A stretch of DNA of 32,665 bases, taken from NCBI GenBank assembly GCA_030770535.1, contig JASVEC010000199.1, positions 1-32,665 on the forward strand, in the 5' to 3' direction. Below, piece by piece: positions 1 through 10,283 of this stretch. The translations under genes were made by a program, and so were the position numbers. This stretch comes from Batkoa obscura. Taxonomy: Eukaryota > Entomophthoromycota > Entomophthoromycetes > Entomophthorales > Batkoaceae. Position 1 is the first letter of the stretch. Each line of letters starts with the position of its first letter. The notes beneath the pieces were generated by a model. It saw nothing but the letters and a program-made list of their open reading frames with translations. It searched no databases and was not told the origin of the DNA.

Positions 1-241
1 ATTCAGTAGATATACATTTAGAACGACAGGTATCTTGAACACTATAGGGTAATTATTAAAATCAATTATATGAAATTGGAAATTATTAAATTAAAAAACA
101 AAATCAAAAAAATAATTTATAAGATTAAAACAAAAATTAGACTTCAACTTACCGAGTAAATAGTTCATTCATAACAGTATACTCTCTTTCGATTACATCC
201 ATATCTAATTTTGGTGCACTACCGCCAAACCAACTACTCAT
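1..241 (-). CDS. TIM10: TIM10-like small TIM chaperone, 5' part (runs off window)
   Basis: This is the N-terminal part of a mitochondrial intermembrane-space chaperone of the small TIM family, which escorts hydrophobic precursors to the inner membrane as a hexamer. Exon 1 is 241-153, the intron is 152-43 (GTAAGT..TATAG), and exon 2 is 42/41 down to base 1, where the window cuts the gene. The start MSSWFGGSAP is chosen because the in-frame extension upstream (to 331) looks non-coding. Splicing joins ..MNELFTR to VQDTCRSKCISTE, which gives the first CX3C motif (C-RSK-C) exactly where small TIMs have it, after an acidic amphipathic helix. The second CX3C must lie outside. The Gly-rich start and the spacing favour Tim10 over Tim9, Tim8 or Tim13, but the paralogue is inferred. 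It is divergent from the helicase gene starting at 438, with 196 bp between the two start codons, so they probably share a promoter region. Confidence 0.8.
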
Positions 242-410
242 TTTTGATTTATTTTTTAAATGTTTAAAGTGATTAAAACCTAATATTTGAAAATAGAGAG
301 TGGGATAAAATTGATCCATTATAATAGCCAATTAAAAAGGGGCTGATCTAGTTTCAATGAGAAATTGAAAATATCAAAAATCGAATATTTAAATAAAAAA
401 GAAATTGATT

Positions 411-437
411 TATTATATATAGAATAATATTAATAGA
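411..437 (+). promoter_or_regulatory. AT-rich promoter proximal to the HRQ1 start
   Basis: TATTATATATAG lies immediately 5' of the helicase ATG, inside the 196-bp spacer shared with the divergent TIM10-like gene. It is TATA-like, but the whole spacer is AT-rich, so its role as a TATA element is only plausible. Confidence 0.25.
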
Positions 438-3400
438 ATGGATGTGAATAATGAAATTGAAAAAGAAATTGAATTAAAGTATAAAAATTATAGAAGGATA
501 CAAAAGATATATAAAACAATTATTACTTTAATGATTTTATTAATTAAAAAAAATCAACAAAATCAAGAGAATGAGAATATTTTACTTCAGTTTCAAGCTA
601 TTAAAAATAATGTATTAAATCAATGTAAAGAGTAATATTGTTTATTTATAATTAATGTTGGATTAATAATATTTTATATTTAGAACTTTAACTCTTATAG
701 ATATGTATTTGATTACTGAAATAATGCCAAATAAATGTAAGATCAATGAAAAGATCATTGATAGAGGAGAAGAAGTTAAAGATAATCTTAACACTTCAAT
801 AGGAAATAGCAGTATTAGTATAAATTATCAACAAGAAATAGATGATATTAGAGTCAAACTAATTAATTTTAACTATTTATTTCAATTAAATCACAAAGAT
901 GAAAAGTAAGCTATTTCTTTTATTTTTGATAAAATCGACTGAGCTAATGAGCTATTTTTATTATAGAAAACCTTCTAAGAGAAGAAAAAAGGATAAATTG
1001 CAAGAAATGATTTTATTGATCAATGAATATACTCAATTATTTAATAAAACTAGTTTCAATTATTATAAAACTAATTTATTGCAAAAAGTAAGCTATTATC
1101 ATTTCTATTTTTCATTTGTAATATTTATAGTCTTTATCTAATGATTTTAGAATCTAACGGAAACTGAGTTTGAAACTGAATTGAAATTAAAATATATAAT
1201 AAATAATAGAAATAAGGAACAAATTGTAAATAAAATAAAATATAAGGAAGAAGAAAGAGAATTGTATAAAATAATTGATAATTTATGGAATCAAGAGTTT
1301 TATAAAGAACAAATTGATAGAAATGAAGATTTAATTATAATAGATAAAAAAATAGGAAATTTTAGTAATTTATTTCATATTCATTTTAATTATTTTAATA
1401 ATATTATATTCTTATTTTAGTATCAACTACACTACCATTTCATCCAATATTAACTTCATTTACAACTAATTATACGTTTTATTCACATCAATATGAAGCA
1501 TTATCAAATTTATTAAATTTTGAGACTAAACTAGAGTTTTTAACTAACAATTTATTCTCAATGATAATTAGTACATCTACTTCAAGGTAATATTTTTTAA
1601 TAATAAATTAATAAGATTTAACTTTAATATTTAACTAATTTAAGTGGTAAATCCTTAATTTATCAATTAGCTATTATCGATAGTTTATTAAAAGATAAAA
1701 ATGTTCGAGTATTATGTATTGTACCAACAAAGGCATTAGCTAATGATCAAATCTATTCATTTAAAAAATTAATTAATAATATACCACAATTAAACTGGGT
1801 TAAAGTAAGTTAATATAAAACAATAATAATAATATATAAATAATATATAAATAATATATTTTTATAATATATTTTTATAATATATTTTTAATGAAATCAT
1901 TTCTTTATTAATACTTTAATTTTAGATAGGTGCTTATGATGGAGATTTAGAATCATCAAGACGAATAGATTATCGAATGAATTATCAAATATTATTTACA
2001 AATCCAGATATGTTACATTATTCTATATTAGCTAATATTGATATTTGGTATGAATATTTAATTCATCTAAAATTTATAGTTATAGATGGTAAATAATATT
2101 TGTTAATTATTTAAGTCATTAAAAGAAGCTAATCTAATTTTAATTTAGAAATTCATATTTACGAAGCTAATTTTGGTCATCAAATGAGTTTAATATTAAG
2201 AAGATTTTTAAGAGTTATATCAGTTAAATTCAATCGTCCATTAGCCTTAATCGCTTGTTCGGCTACTTTAAAAAACCCAAAGAATGTAAATTGAATTTTA
2301 ATTTTTAATTTTAATTTTTAATTCTAACTTTTTTAATTTTTAGCATCTTTCTTATTTAACAAGTATACCAAAAGATAATATTTTATTAATTAATAAAGAT
2401 GGTGCTCCAAGTGGTATGAAAGTAAGTATTTTAAGTGCTATTTTTTTAATAAAGGATTTATTAATTCATTTATTAATAGACAATAGCATTATGGAATAAT
2501 AATAATAATAATAATAATTTAATTCAAATTGAATCAATGTTATCTAGTAATAAAAATAATTCAAAATCAATAAATAATAGTCAAGGAATAATTGAATTAA
2601 TAAATTATTTTTTAAACTATAATAAAAAAATCATAATATTTTGTTCTTCTAGAATAGAATGTGAATTAATTTATACTCAATTAAATCAATATTTATTAAA
2701 TAAATACGATGATTCAATTAAACAAAAATTATTAATTAAAATTAAAGCTTATCGTGCAGGTTATTCTAAAGAAGTAATAATATTATATTTATAAAATAAA
2801 ATAATAAATAAATAAATTATTAACAATTTTATTAATAATTTTATTTTAGTTACGTCAACAAATTGAATTGGAATTAAGGAATGGAAATATCAAATTAATT
2901 ATATGTACCAATGCATTAGAATTAGGTATTGATATCGGGGATTTAGATATTGTAATAAGCATAGCAGATAAATTCAAAGTCAATAATTTAAAACAACAAA
3001 TAGGAAGAGTTGGTAGAAGAAACAAAGATTGTTTAGCTATTATTTTTTATAACAAAATTCACAAATTAAATAAATTAGATAATCAATATTTATTAATGAG
3101 TTTAAAGAATGACGAAGAAGAAAAAGAAAAAGAAGAAGTAAAAGAAAAAATAAAAGAATTAAATAATTTATTTATTGAATTACATCTAAATTGTATTGTT
3201 AGTGAATTACCAATTATATTAAATAGAGATAAAGCCTGGTTTGGTAATATTTTAGAAAGTTTATGTCCAAAACTTTTAATAGGTAATGAAAAAGAGGTAA
3301 ATAAAAGAGAATATAATAATTTATAGAATGTTAATAAATAATTATTAATTTATTTAGGGTTATTTTTTAAATCACAAAGATATTAAAAGTATATCACCAT

Positions 3401-4417
3401 GGAGACAAATTATCATTCGAAAACAAAATCAATCAAGGAAAATATTATTAGTAAATAATAATAACATCCAATCAAAATTAATTGAAGAAATTGAATTAGA
3501 AAGAGCTATGTATTCTATTTATTATGGGGGAATTTATTTATATAATGGACAATATTTTGATATTATGGAATTAAATTATCAATTAGGATTTGCTAAATTG
3601 AAATTAAAGAGTGAAATAGAATATTTTACTAAACCAATATTTGAAGATTATTTATTTATTAAAAAGAAAATAATGAATAGAGTAATTGAGATAAATAATA
3701 ATTTATTAAAATTTGAATTTGGCTTATTTAATTATCAACGTCATTTTAAAGGTTATAAAAAAATAAACATTCAAAATAGACAACTTATTGATCAATTAAA
3801 TTATCCATCAATAATTAAAGATCAAAAGAGTATATTGTCATTGGAATTTAATGGGATTTGGTTAGATTATTTAAATACAATGGGAAATGAAAATGTATTT
3901 ATAAGTTTAATTCATTTGCTTTTAAAAGCAATAAATAAATTGTTTGATGTTGAAAATTCAATTATAGCATCTTGTTGTAATAATATTATAACTTCAAATA
4001 TTAAATTAGGATGTCAAAGGTAAATTAAAGATTTTATTTAATAATAATATATAATATTAATTTATTTTAATTTATTTTATTTTATTTTATTTTGTTTTAT
4101 AGTATTTATTTCTATCCCAAAAATTATGAAAATGAATTAATATTGCAAAACCATCAATCTGGTTTATTTGTTAAACTTGGGGAATTGATATTAGCTGCTT
4201 ATACTATTGTGGTAGAATGTTCATGTTCAATAGGTTGTTTAAAGTGTAAGTGTCTTATTTTATTCTAATTATTTTATTATTTATAATATTTTATTTTATT
4301 TTAGGTATTTATAAAAAAGATTGTATTAGATTATCATTTTTAGAGTCTAAAAATAAAGAAGAAGATAAAGAACTTAAAAAGAGAGTGATTGAGTTTTTGA
4401 TGGGATTTATTGAATAA
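438..4417 (+). CDS. HRQ1: HRQ1-type (RecQ4-like) DEAH helicase with C-terminal zinc/DUF1998 domain
   Basis: This is an ATP-dependent 3'-5' DNA helicase of the Hrq1/MrfA family, which acts in crosslink repair and genome stability in the nucleus. Exons: 438-631, 684-905, 967-1087, 1151-1364, 1421-1586, 1645-1804, 1926-2088, 2149-2285, 2344-2421, 2480-2773, 2850-3296, 3358-4019, 4103-4245, 4305-4417. They sum to 3,114 bp, an exact 1,037 aa, close to yeast Hrq1. Walker A TSSGKS (about aa 304-309) is rebuilt across intron 5 and DEIH (413-416) across intron 7. Motif III is SAT (about 451), motif V TNALELGIDIG (about 603) and motif VI QQIGRVGRR (632-640). The C-terminal DUF1998-type cysteine set CSCSIGCLKC (about 991-1000) supports Hrq1 rather than RecQ proper. 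The N-terminal 280 aa are charged, low in complexity and unrecognised. An (AAT)n run encodes eight Asn in exon 10. Intron 6 (1805-1925) is filled with AATAATATAT-type repeats. Early exon boundaries are the least certain. Confidence 0.88.
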
Positions 4418-4571
4418 AAATAAAAATAAAACTTTATAAAACATATAATTTTACTTCTCCTTTTAAAAGTTCAATAGTAATAATAATAAAAATGCAACTT
4501 TTATTCTAATAAAATGACTAACAATGATAAGGATATAAGTCTAATGTAATAAAATTTAGTTCAACTAAATT

Positions 4572-4859
4572 TCATTTAAACAAGAAATAAAACAATTTAG
4601 GGAAAAAAAAGAATAAGATTAAGACAGCAAAGAAGAAAGTAACCAATAAAATAGAAATAAATAAAAATAGAAGAAATGAAGGCTTATAAGGTAACTGAAT
4701 TGAAAAACATGTGTTCCTTTTTCCACGAGGTATGTAATTCGAATTCACTTTGATTCTACGTGCCATTTCTTTATCTTGTCGATATAATAGATATTCTCGA
4801 TATTGAGATTGACGATAAGCAGAGGGAGAATCAATTATTAGTTTTTCAGCTTCACTCAT
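4572..4859 (-). CDS. Small putative C-tail-anchored membrane protein (95 aa), unknown
   Basis: I do not recognise this protein. It is an uninterrupted 95-aa frame starting MSEAEKLIID. The first ~58 residues are hydrophilic and rich in Arg, Lys and Tyr (SAYRQSQYREYLLYRQDKE, then a basic RRIK and RGKR). They are followed by one long hydrophobic stretch (about 61-93, rich in Phe, Leu and Ile) that runs almost to the C-terminus. This is the layout of a single-pass or tail-anchored membrane protein with a basic cytosolic side. The first half has balanced codons and a non-random composition. The hydrophobic half could partly be a translation of AT-rich 3' sequence if an unseen intron exists. It is convergent with the helicase gene (stop at 4417), with 154 bp between them. 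Confidence 0.4.
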   Translation of the reverse strand: MSEAEKLIIDSPSAYRQSQYREYLLYRQDKEMARRIKVNSNYIPRGKRNTCFSIQLPYKPSFLLFLFISILLVTFFFAVLILFFFFPKLFYFLFK

Positions 4860-5080
4860 TTTTCTAGAAGTTTAGATGATATTTGTTTATTTTTCTATTT
4901 GTTTATTTATTATACTTCTATATGTTGATTCTAGTTAGTTATCTTATTAGTTATTACTATGATTAAATGTTGATTCCGAGTGTTTAATAACAAAGAGAAT
5001 AGTAATAAAACAATAAAAATTCAATAAAATATTAAAGAAATATAAAAGAAATAAAAATAAAACAAATCAAGTTAATATAT

Positions 5081-5113
5081 GTTATTTTTATGTTATTTTT
5101 ATGTTATTTTTAT
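5081..5113 (+). repeat. 3 x 11-bp tandem repeat GTTATTTTTAT
   Basis: Three exact consecutive 11-bp copies start at 5081, 5092 and 5103. A similar 11-mer array (TTTAGTTTATG) occurs at 12901. Confidence 0.9.
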
Positions 5114-5287
5114 ATTTTTATGAGTACTTTATCTAATTATAAAATTAGTTAATTAACATATTTTTTTAAATTAAATTAATTAAATCAACTAAATAAATCC
5201 ACTCATTTATTTATTAATTTTTGGACCGTCTATTCTTTTAAATTAGATTAATATTAAGGAATAAAAGTATTTATTTTTTGAATAATA

Positions 5288-5322
5288 ATAAAATAAAATA
5301 AAATAAAATAAAATAAAATATT
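5288..5322. repeat. AAAAT pentanucleotide microsatellite
   Basis: There are about six to seven consecutive AAAAT units. A complementary TTTTA run lies inside the penultimate HRQ1 intron near 4070-4100. Confidence 0.85.
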
Positions 5323-6084
5323 AATTTAATTTTTATTTATAAATAATTCAGTTAAACTTATTTATTTTAAACCCAACCAAATATCAATTCAATTAATAAT
5401 TTAATAAATTTTAAAAGTTTAATTCAAATTATTTTAACTAAAAGTTGTAAAAATAGCTTAAAGAATTCTAAAATTATTAGAAAGTTATTAAAAAGAAAAA
5501 GAAATTCAAAATATAATCAAATTAATAAAAATCTTTAATTATACCTCATTCATACTAAAAGAATACGTTTGCTTTTAATTGTTACGTTTTATTATATTAT
5601 CTGACAATTAATTAATATAAAAAATCATGATACACATACACCTTAACTAAAAATTAAAACATTGTTTTTTATTAAGCTTACTAGCAGTTGTAAACCTACA
5701 AACTTTTAAATGAATACACTGGTTTAAAAAATATTTAAAAATGATGTTATAAAATAAATAGTCACATTTAAAAATAACCAGTTGAAATTCTCAATTACCA
5801 ATAATATGAAAGAATACTTAAAATTGATTGGCAATTATAAAAAATTAACAAGTTTCAGGGAAAGATAATTAAGTTGTAAAAGTTAATAAGATTAATTGTA
5901 AAAAAGTCATGATCTCCATGAGGTGTTTTAAATAGTTACAAAAGAAGCTTATTTATAGTGTAATGTGGGGGGTTAAAAAATGATAAATCATAATAAAGTA
6001 GGTGTGATAACAACAAATAAATGAAACTTGATTTAATAACAAATAAATAAAAAATAGGGAGGGTTGATAAATTATAAGAGATAG

Positions 6085-6092
6085 TATATAAA
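6085..6092 (+). promoter_or_regulatory. TATA box of the B12D/NDUFA4-family gene
   Basis: TATATAAA lies about 100 bp upstream of the ATG at 6191. A second TATA-like run (near 6150) lies closer to the start, so which one is used is unclear. Confidence 0.5.
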
Positions 6093-6190
6093 CAGATCAT
6101 TATCCTTAACTTTCATTTTATCTTTTGATCAATCACTTTATCTTATTATAAAATATATATACATACGAATTTCAATTATTAAACAACAAC

Positions 6191-6556
6191 ATGGTAGCTA
6201 ATCAAATCTTAAGAAAAACATTTTATCACAAATGGTTACGTCCAGAAGTAATTCAAATTTAATAAGTGGTATTTAGCTTAATACTAACAACTTATTCTTA
6301 GGTTACTCCTTTACTCGCTATTGTTAGTGGTGGTTTAGTTGGTACTGGATGGTATTTATTTCGAGTAGCTAGAAATGTAGATACTGTATGGGATAGAAAA
6401 AATAATCCATATCCATGGCAAAATGTTGACCAAGATACAAATTTAAAACTTTATTCGCCTAGTAAAGAATTTAAGAAAAAGTAAGTTGTTATAAATATTA
6501 TTGTGTTATTAAATACTTAAAAGGATTAATCTAGATACTCTCGTGATCGACTTTAA
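6191..6556 (+). CDS. B12D/MLRQ (NDUFA4-family) respiratory-chain small subunit
   Basis: Three exons, 6191-6247, 6302-6480 and 6535-6556, give an exact 85-aa protein. Intron 1 contains a perfect TACTAAC branch site before TTCTTAG. The protein has a basic N-terminus (ILRKTFYHKWLRPE), one transmembrane helix (about aa 20-42, VTPLLAIVSGGLVGTGWYLF), then the family signature R..RNVDTVWDRKNNPYPWQ and a Tyr-containing tail (LKLYS). This matches the B12D/MLRQ family (Pfam B12D), which includes human NDUFA4, a small inner-membrane subunit now assigned to complex IV and first described in complex I. Length is typical of the family (about 80-90 aa). The short third exon (KYSRDRL and stop) is supported because it keeps the frame and gives a family-like C-terminus. 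No gene lies nearby on the left; the SART1 gene follows after 1.4 kb. Confidence 0.9.
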
Positions 6557-7979
6557 TTTTCCAGATGTGCCCAATTATTTGAATCAATAAAAAATAAATT
6601 GTATACTATTTGTTTATTAATTTTGTCATAGTTATAAATCAATTTACTACTTTATTTTTCATTTATTAAAATCAAACTTAAAGTGAGGGTTGTGGGGGGA
6701 GAAATAATAAAAATTTCTGTCTAATTTGGGTTAAGCTTTAAAATAAAATTAAGTCCTTTAAATTCCAATTTATCCTGAATCAACATTTATATTTTTTTAT
6801 ATTTTATGTTTTATATTTTATTTTATTTTAATACAATTGATAATAATATTGAAATGAATTTATTTACAATGATAATTGTAGAATTATAAAATGAAATATA
6901 AAGAATTTTAGTAGTGATTTTTTAACAGTAATTTAGGATAATTAATGAAATACAAGATAAATTTAAAAATATAATTATTGTTGATTTTATTATACAATAA
7001 CTTTTATATATTTAATTTAATTATAGAGATAGAATTAAAAAATAAAAATGAAAATAAATCAAGGATAAGGGGGATGTTTTTTTGACCTCATTACTCTTTC
7101 TATCTTTTAAGCACTATTTAAGTGGGGAAAATTCTAAATTCTATCAAAGAATGAATTATTTTAAATATACAACTATGGCTATATATGTCTAGATTTTTTT
7201 ACTGGTCTTTTTGTTAGTTCCCAATATCAATTGGAAATAAAAAGGACATTTACATTGATAATATTTTATAGGAATGTCTTTTTATTAAGGGAATTTATTA
7301 ATTTTTTTTCAATATTACTTAAAAATGGAAAAAATAATAAAATCAAAGAACATTATTCTTTTTATATTAGTAAAAATAGTTTTAAAATCTCATAAAGTCA
7401 CTTTTGTTTCAAATTCAATTACAAACTAATTAATGAAGTCTTTGAAAAAATGGAGATATATACTACAATCATGACTAAAAATTATTATGTGTAAAAGCAA
7501 AAGGCTGTTTTATACAATTGGTCTTTTTATTACAATTCTATTTCTTACTAGTTTTGACTTGCCCAAAAAAAGGTAATTATTCAAATTGAACATAATAAAA
7601 GCTAGGCTAAAATACAATACAAAAATTATTTGGGATAACAGCTTATCTAAATTTATTGCAGGTTAATTTGCAAAGTTTTTTAGAGCCAACTATTTTTTTG
7701 TTTGTTTCTTGATTTAATCAGTTGATTTTCGATTAATTTTGGAAAAAAATTGATTTTATACAATTAGTTCAATCCTAATAGAGAGCTCTACAACAACTGT
7801 TATATAATCTTGGCTGTAATTTGAATAGAAATTTTAAAAATTCACTTTTTTTAATTTCAATTTTTAACACAAACAATTTATTTCAAGTTGAGTTTATAAT
7901 CCAATTATTTTTTACAATAATTTTATATTTGAAATTTAAGTGATATTAAGAATAAGAATCTTAAGAACTTTTATAAAAT
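6557..7979. other. Intergenic region with one partial MITE copy
   Basis: No gene was seen in these 1.4 kb. They hold one truncated copy of the window's MITE family (from 7066) and otherwise AT-rich unique sequence with many homopolymer tracts. Confidence 0.6.
7066..7142 (-). mobile_element. MITE copy 1, truncated
   Basis: It starts TAAGGGGGATGTTTTTTTGAC and continues through CATTACTCTTTCTATCTTTTAAGC and ACTATTTAAGTGG, the first ~70 bp of the family in reverse orientation. The far terminal repeat is missing. The core AGCGCT has changed to AGCACT. Confidence 0.7.
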
Positions 7980-10210
7980 ATGTCGGAAATTTCTTGGACA
8001 ATAGAACAGACAAAGTAAGTTGTTTAGTTTTATGTAATTTAAATTAGTGTTAAATCTAATAAATTCTAGTGAACAGCGTCTTAAATTAGGTTTGCCACCT
8101 TTAAAATTAGAAAAAACAGAGGATAAAAAGCAAGTTGAAAAAGATAATTACATCAAAGAACAAAGTGAAAAGGAGAGAATTGATAACAATAGATTAGTTC
8201 AAGAGCGATTAAAGAAGTAAGTTTCTATTCTATTATTTTAATAAAATGGGCTAACTTTTATTTCTAGAGTCAAAAATGAACGAGAACTATTAAAATCACA
8301 AAGTGGTAAAGGGTTAGGTGAAAAACAAGGGGATGACAGTTTACTTAGTTTTTTAAAGAAAAATAAAAAACGATTTCAAAAAGTGGCTTTAAATATGAAA
8401 GAAGACTTTGATGAAGAAGATAAAAGAAGTCAGGAGGCTGCTAAATTACTAAATAATAAAGCTAAAAAAGCTCGAGGTAAAATTTTGAAATTAATTATTA
8501 TTAAAATGAAATTCAAATGAGTTTTAGGTTCAGAAATCCAAGTAGCTCATAATTATGAAGATTTTGAAGAAGGAGAAGAAGCTATCCTTACCCTTAAAGA
8601 TGCTAATGTTTTGGATGAAGGTAAGTAATAGTTTATATTATTATAATTAACTAAATATCGTATAGATGATGATGAATTGGTTAATGCTAATCTTTTGGAA
8701 AAAGAAAAGCTTAAAAAAGATTTAGAAAATAAGAAAAAAAAAACGAACTATAATCCATATGATGATGATGAGTTTGCACATGGTACTATTAATGGTCAAC
8801 CTAGAAATATATTATCCCATTATGATGAAGAAATTGGAGTTTCAGAACCTAAAAAAGTAATGATATTATTAACTAGTTAGCATTAAATTAATTGAATTAT
8901 TTTTATAGAAAGGATTTAAAATTAATTCTTTGAATGATTTTGCTTCCAATAAAGAAACATTTAAAAATAACATCAATGATTTAACGGGTGCTATATCTTT
9001 GGAATTAAATCGTAAGTTTTAATATAAATTAATGATATGAATCAAGTATTAATAAATATATAGAGTTAAACAAAGTGGATGATTATTATACTACAGAAGA
9101 GGCAGCACAATTTAAAAAACCTAAATCTAAAGGAAAATCAAGAAAGAAAAAACGCGAAGAAGAAAGAGAATTATTTGATAATATAATTATATCTATCAAT
9201 GATCCAGACACTATTACAATGCCTTCGGATTCTAATTTTGTAGATGATAATGAATTACAACTTTGTTTACAAAAAGCACGTACCACTGCTCTAAAGCGTA
9301 ATAAAAATTTGGATGGTGAATCAGCTGCTAAAGAAGGTAATAAATTTTTCTATTTTAGATTAATAAAATCTAATCTTTTTTATTAGTTTTGAAGGATAAA
9401 AAAGAAGAAAAAAAAGAGGAAATAGAAAGCAATGAAGAAGGTATAATTGTATCCCAAACATCTGAATTTGTACAAAATTTAGCTACCTCAGCAGCTATCT
9501 TAAGTGAAAAAATGCAATCAATAAAAGAAAAGAATGAAAAGAATAAAAAACAAGTCAAAGAAGATAATTCAAAAGCATCAGAAACTATTGATAATAAAGT
9601 TAAAAAAGAAGTAAAAGAAGAAGACTTAAATAAACTCCGAGAAGAGGAAGGGGTCGATGCTTTATTTGAAGATAATGTTAAAGCGGGAAGGGGATTGGCA
9701 GGGGCGTTAGCTTATTTTACAAAAAAAGGAACGTATAAACCACCTACTGAAGAAGCAATTAAAAGAGATGAATTATTAACTCGACAAAATAAGATGATTG
9801 AAGTAATTAAAAACAAAGAAAAGGAAAAGGAAAAGGAAAAGGAAAAGGGTAAAAGAAGTAATAAAGAAAATTATGATCTTAAACCAAGAACTTTTGTGGA
9901 AGATTCAATTGCTAGATTAGCTAATTATAAACCAGATATTAATTTGGAGTATAGGGATACTCATGGTAATATTTTAAATCAAAAGGAGGTAAGTAAAAAT
10001 TGAGTTATGTAAATTGTTAAATTTTTTAACTTTTATTTTATTTAGGCATTTAAAGAGTTATCCCATAAATTTCATGGTAAAAGTTCTGGGCTGAAAAAGA
10101 CCGAAAAAATGTTACAAAGAAAAGAAGCACAAAAGAGATTGGATAACATGGATAGTATGGGAGCTCCTTTTGAAACGAGTAAGTCCACTAGTAAGCGTCA
10201 CAAAAAATAA
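7980..10210 (+). CDS. SNU66: SART1/Snu66, U4/U6.U5 tri-snRNP protein
   Basis: This is a nuclear splicing factor needed for tri-snRNP assembly and spliceosome activation. Exons: 7980-8014, 8070-8216, 8268-8476, 8528-8620, 8666-8856, 8909-9011, 9064-9336, 9387-9988, 10046-10210. They sum to 1,818 bp, exactly 605 aa. Family blocks appear in order: an N-terminal HIND motif (about aa 5-23, WTIEQTNEQRLKLGLPPL), which in Snu66 binds the ubiquitin-like protein Hub1; then VAHNYEDFEEGEEAILTLKD; LVNANLLEKEK and NPYDDDEF; ILSHYDEEIG; YYTTEEAAQFKKPK with a basic stretch; a charged low-complexity centre; GLAGALAYFTKKG; and the C-terminal LEYRDTHGNILNQKEAF with ELSHKFHGKSSG. Intron 1 splits the HIND motif at Asn12. 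Human SART1 is longer (about 800 aa), with Arg/Glu-rich regions that are shorter here. The gene ends 73 bp from the stop of the convergent FCF2 gene, so their 3' UTRs probably overlap. Confidence 0.95.
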
Positions 10211-10283
10211 ATAAATTATAAAAATAAAAGGAACAATAACTTAAAAAATGAAAATTTCTATACTTTATTTTTTATAAAAAAAC

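Larger units (their letters stand above)
4860..6190. other. AT-rich intergenic region
   Basis: No convincing coding sequence was seen. It contains three 11-bp units GTTATTTTTAT at 5081-5113, an AAAAT pentanucleotide array near 5288-5322, poly-A/T tracts and, at its right end, the promoter of the B12D-family gene. Confidence 0.6.

Noticed and set aside
9086-9558. Antisense frames within SART1 exons
   Set aside because: The sense strand matches SART1 throughout; the antisense peptides are Ser/Phe-rich shadows of Lys/Glu codons.
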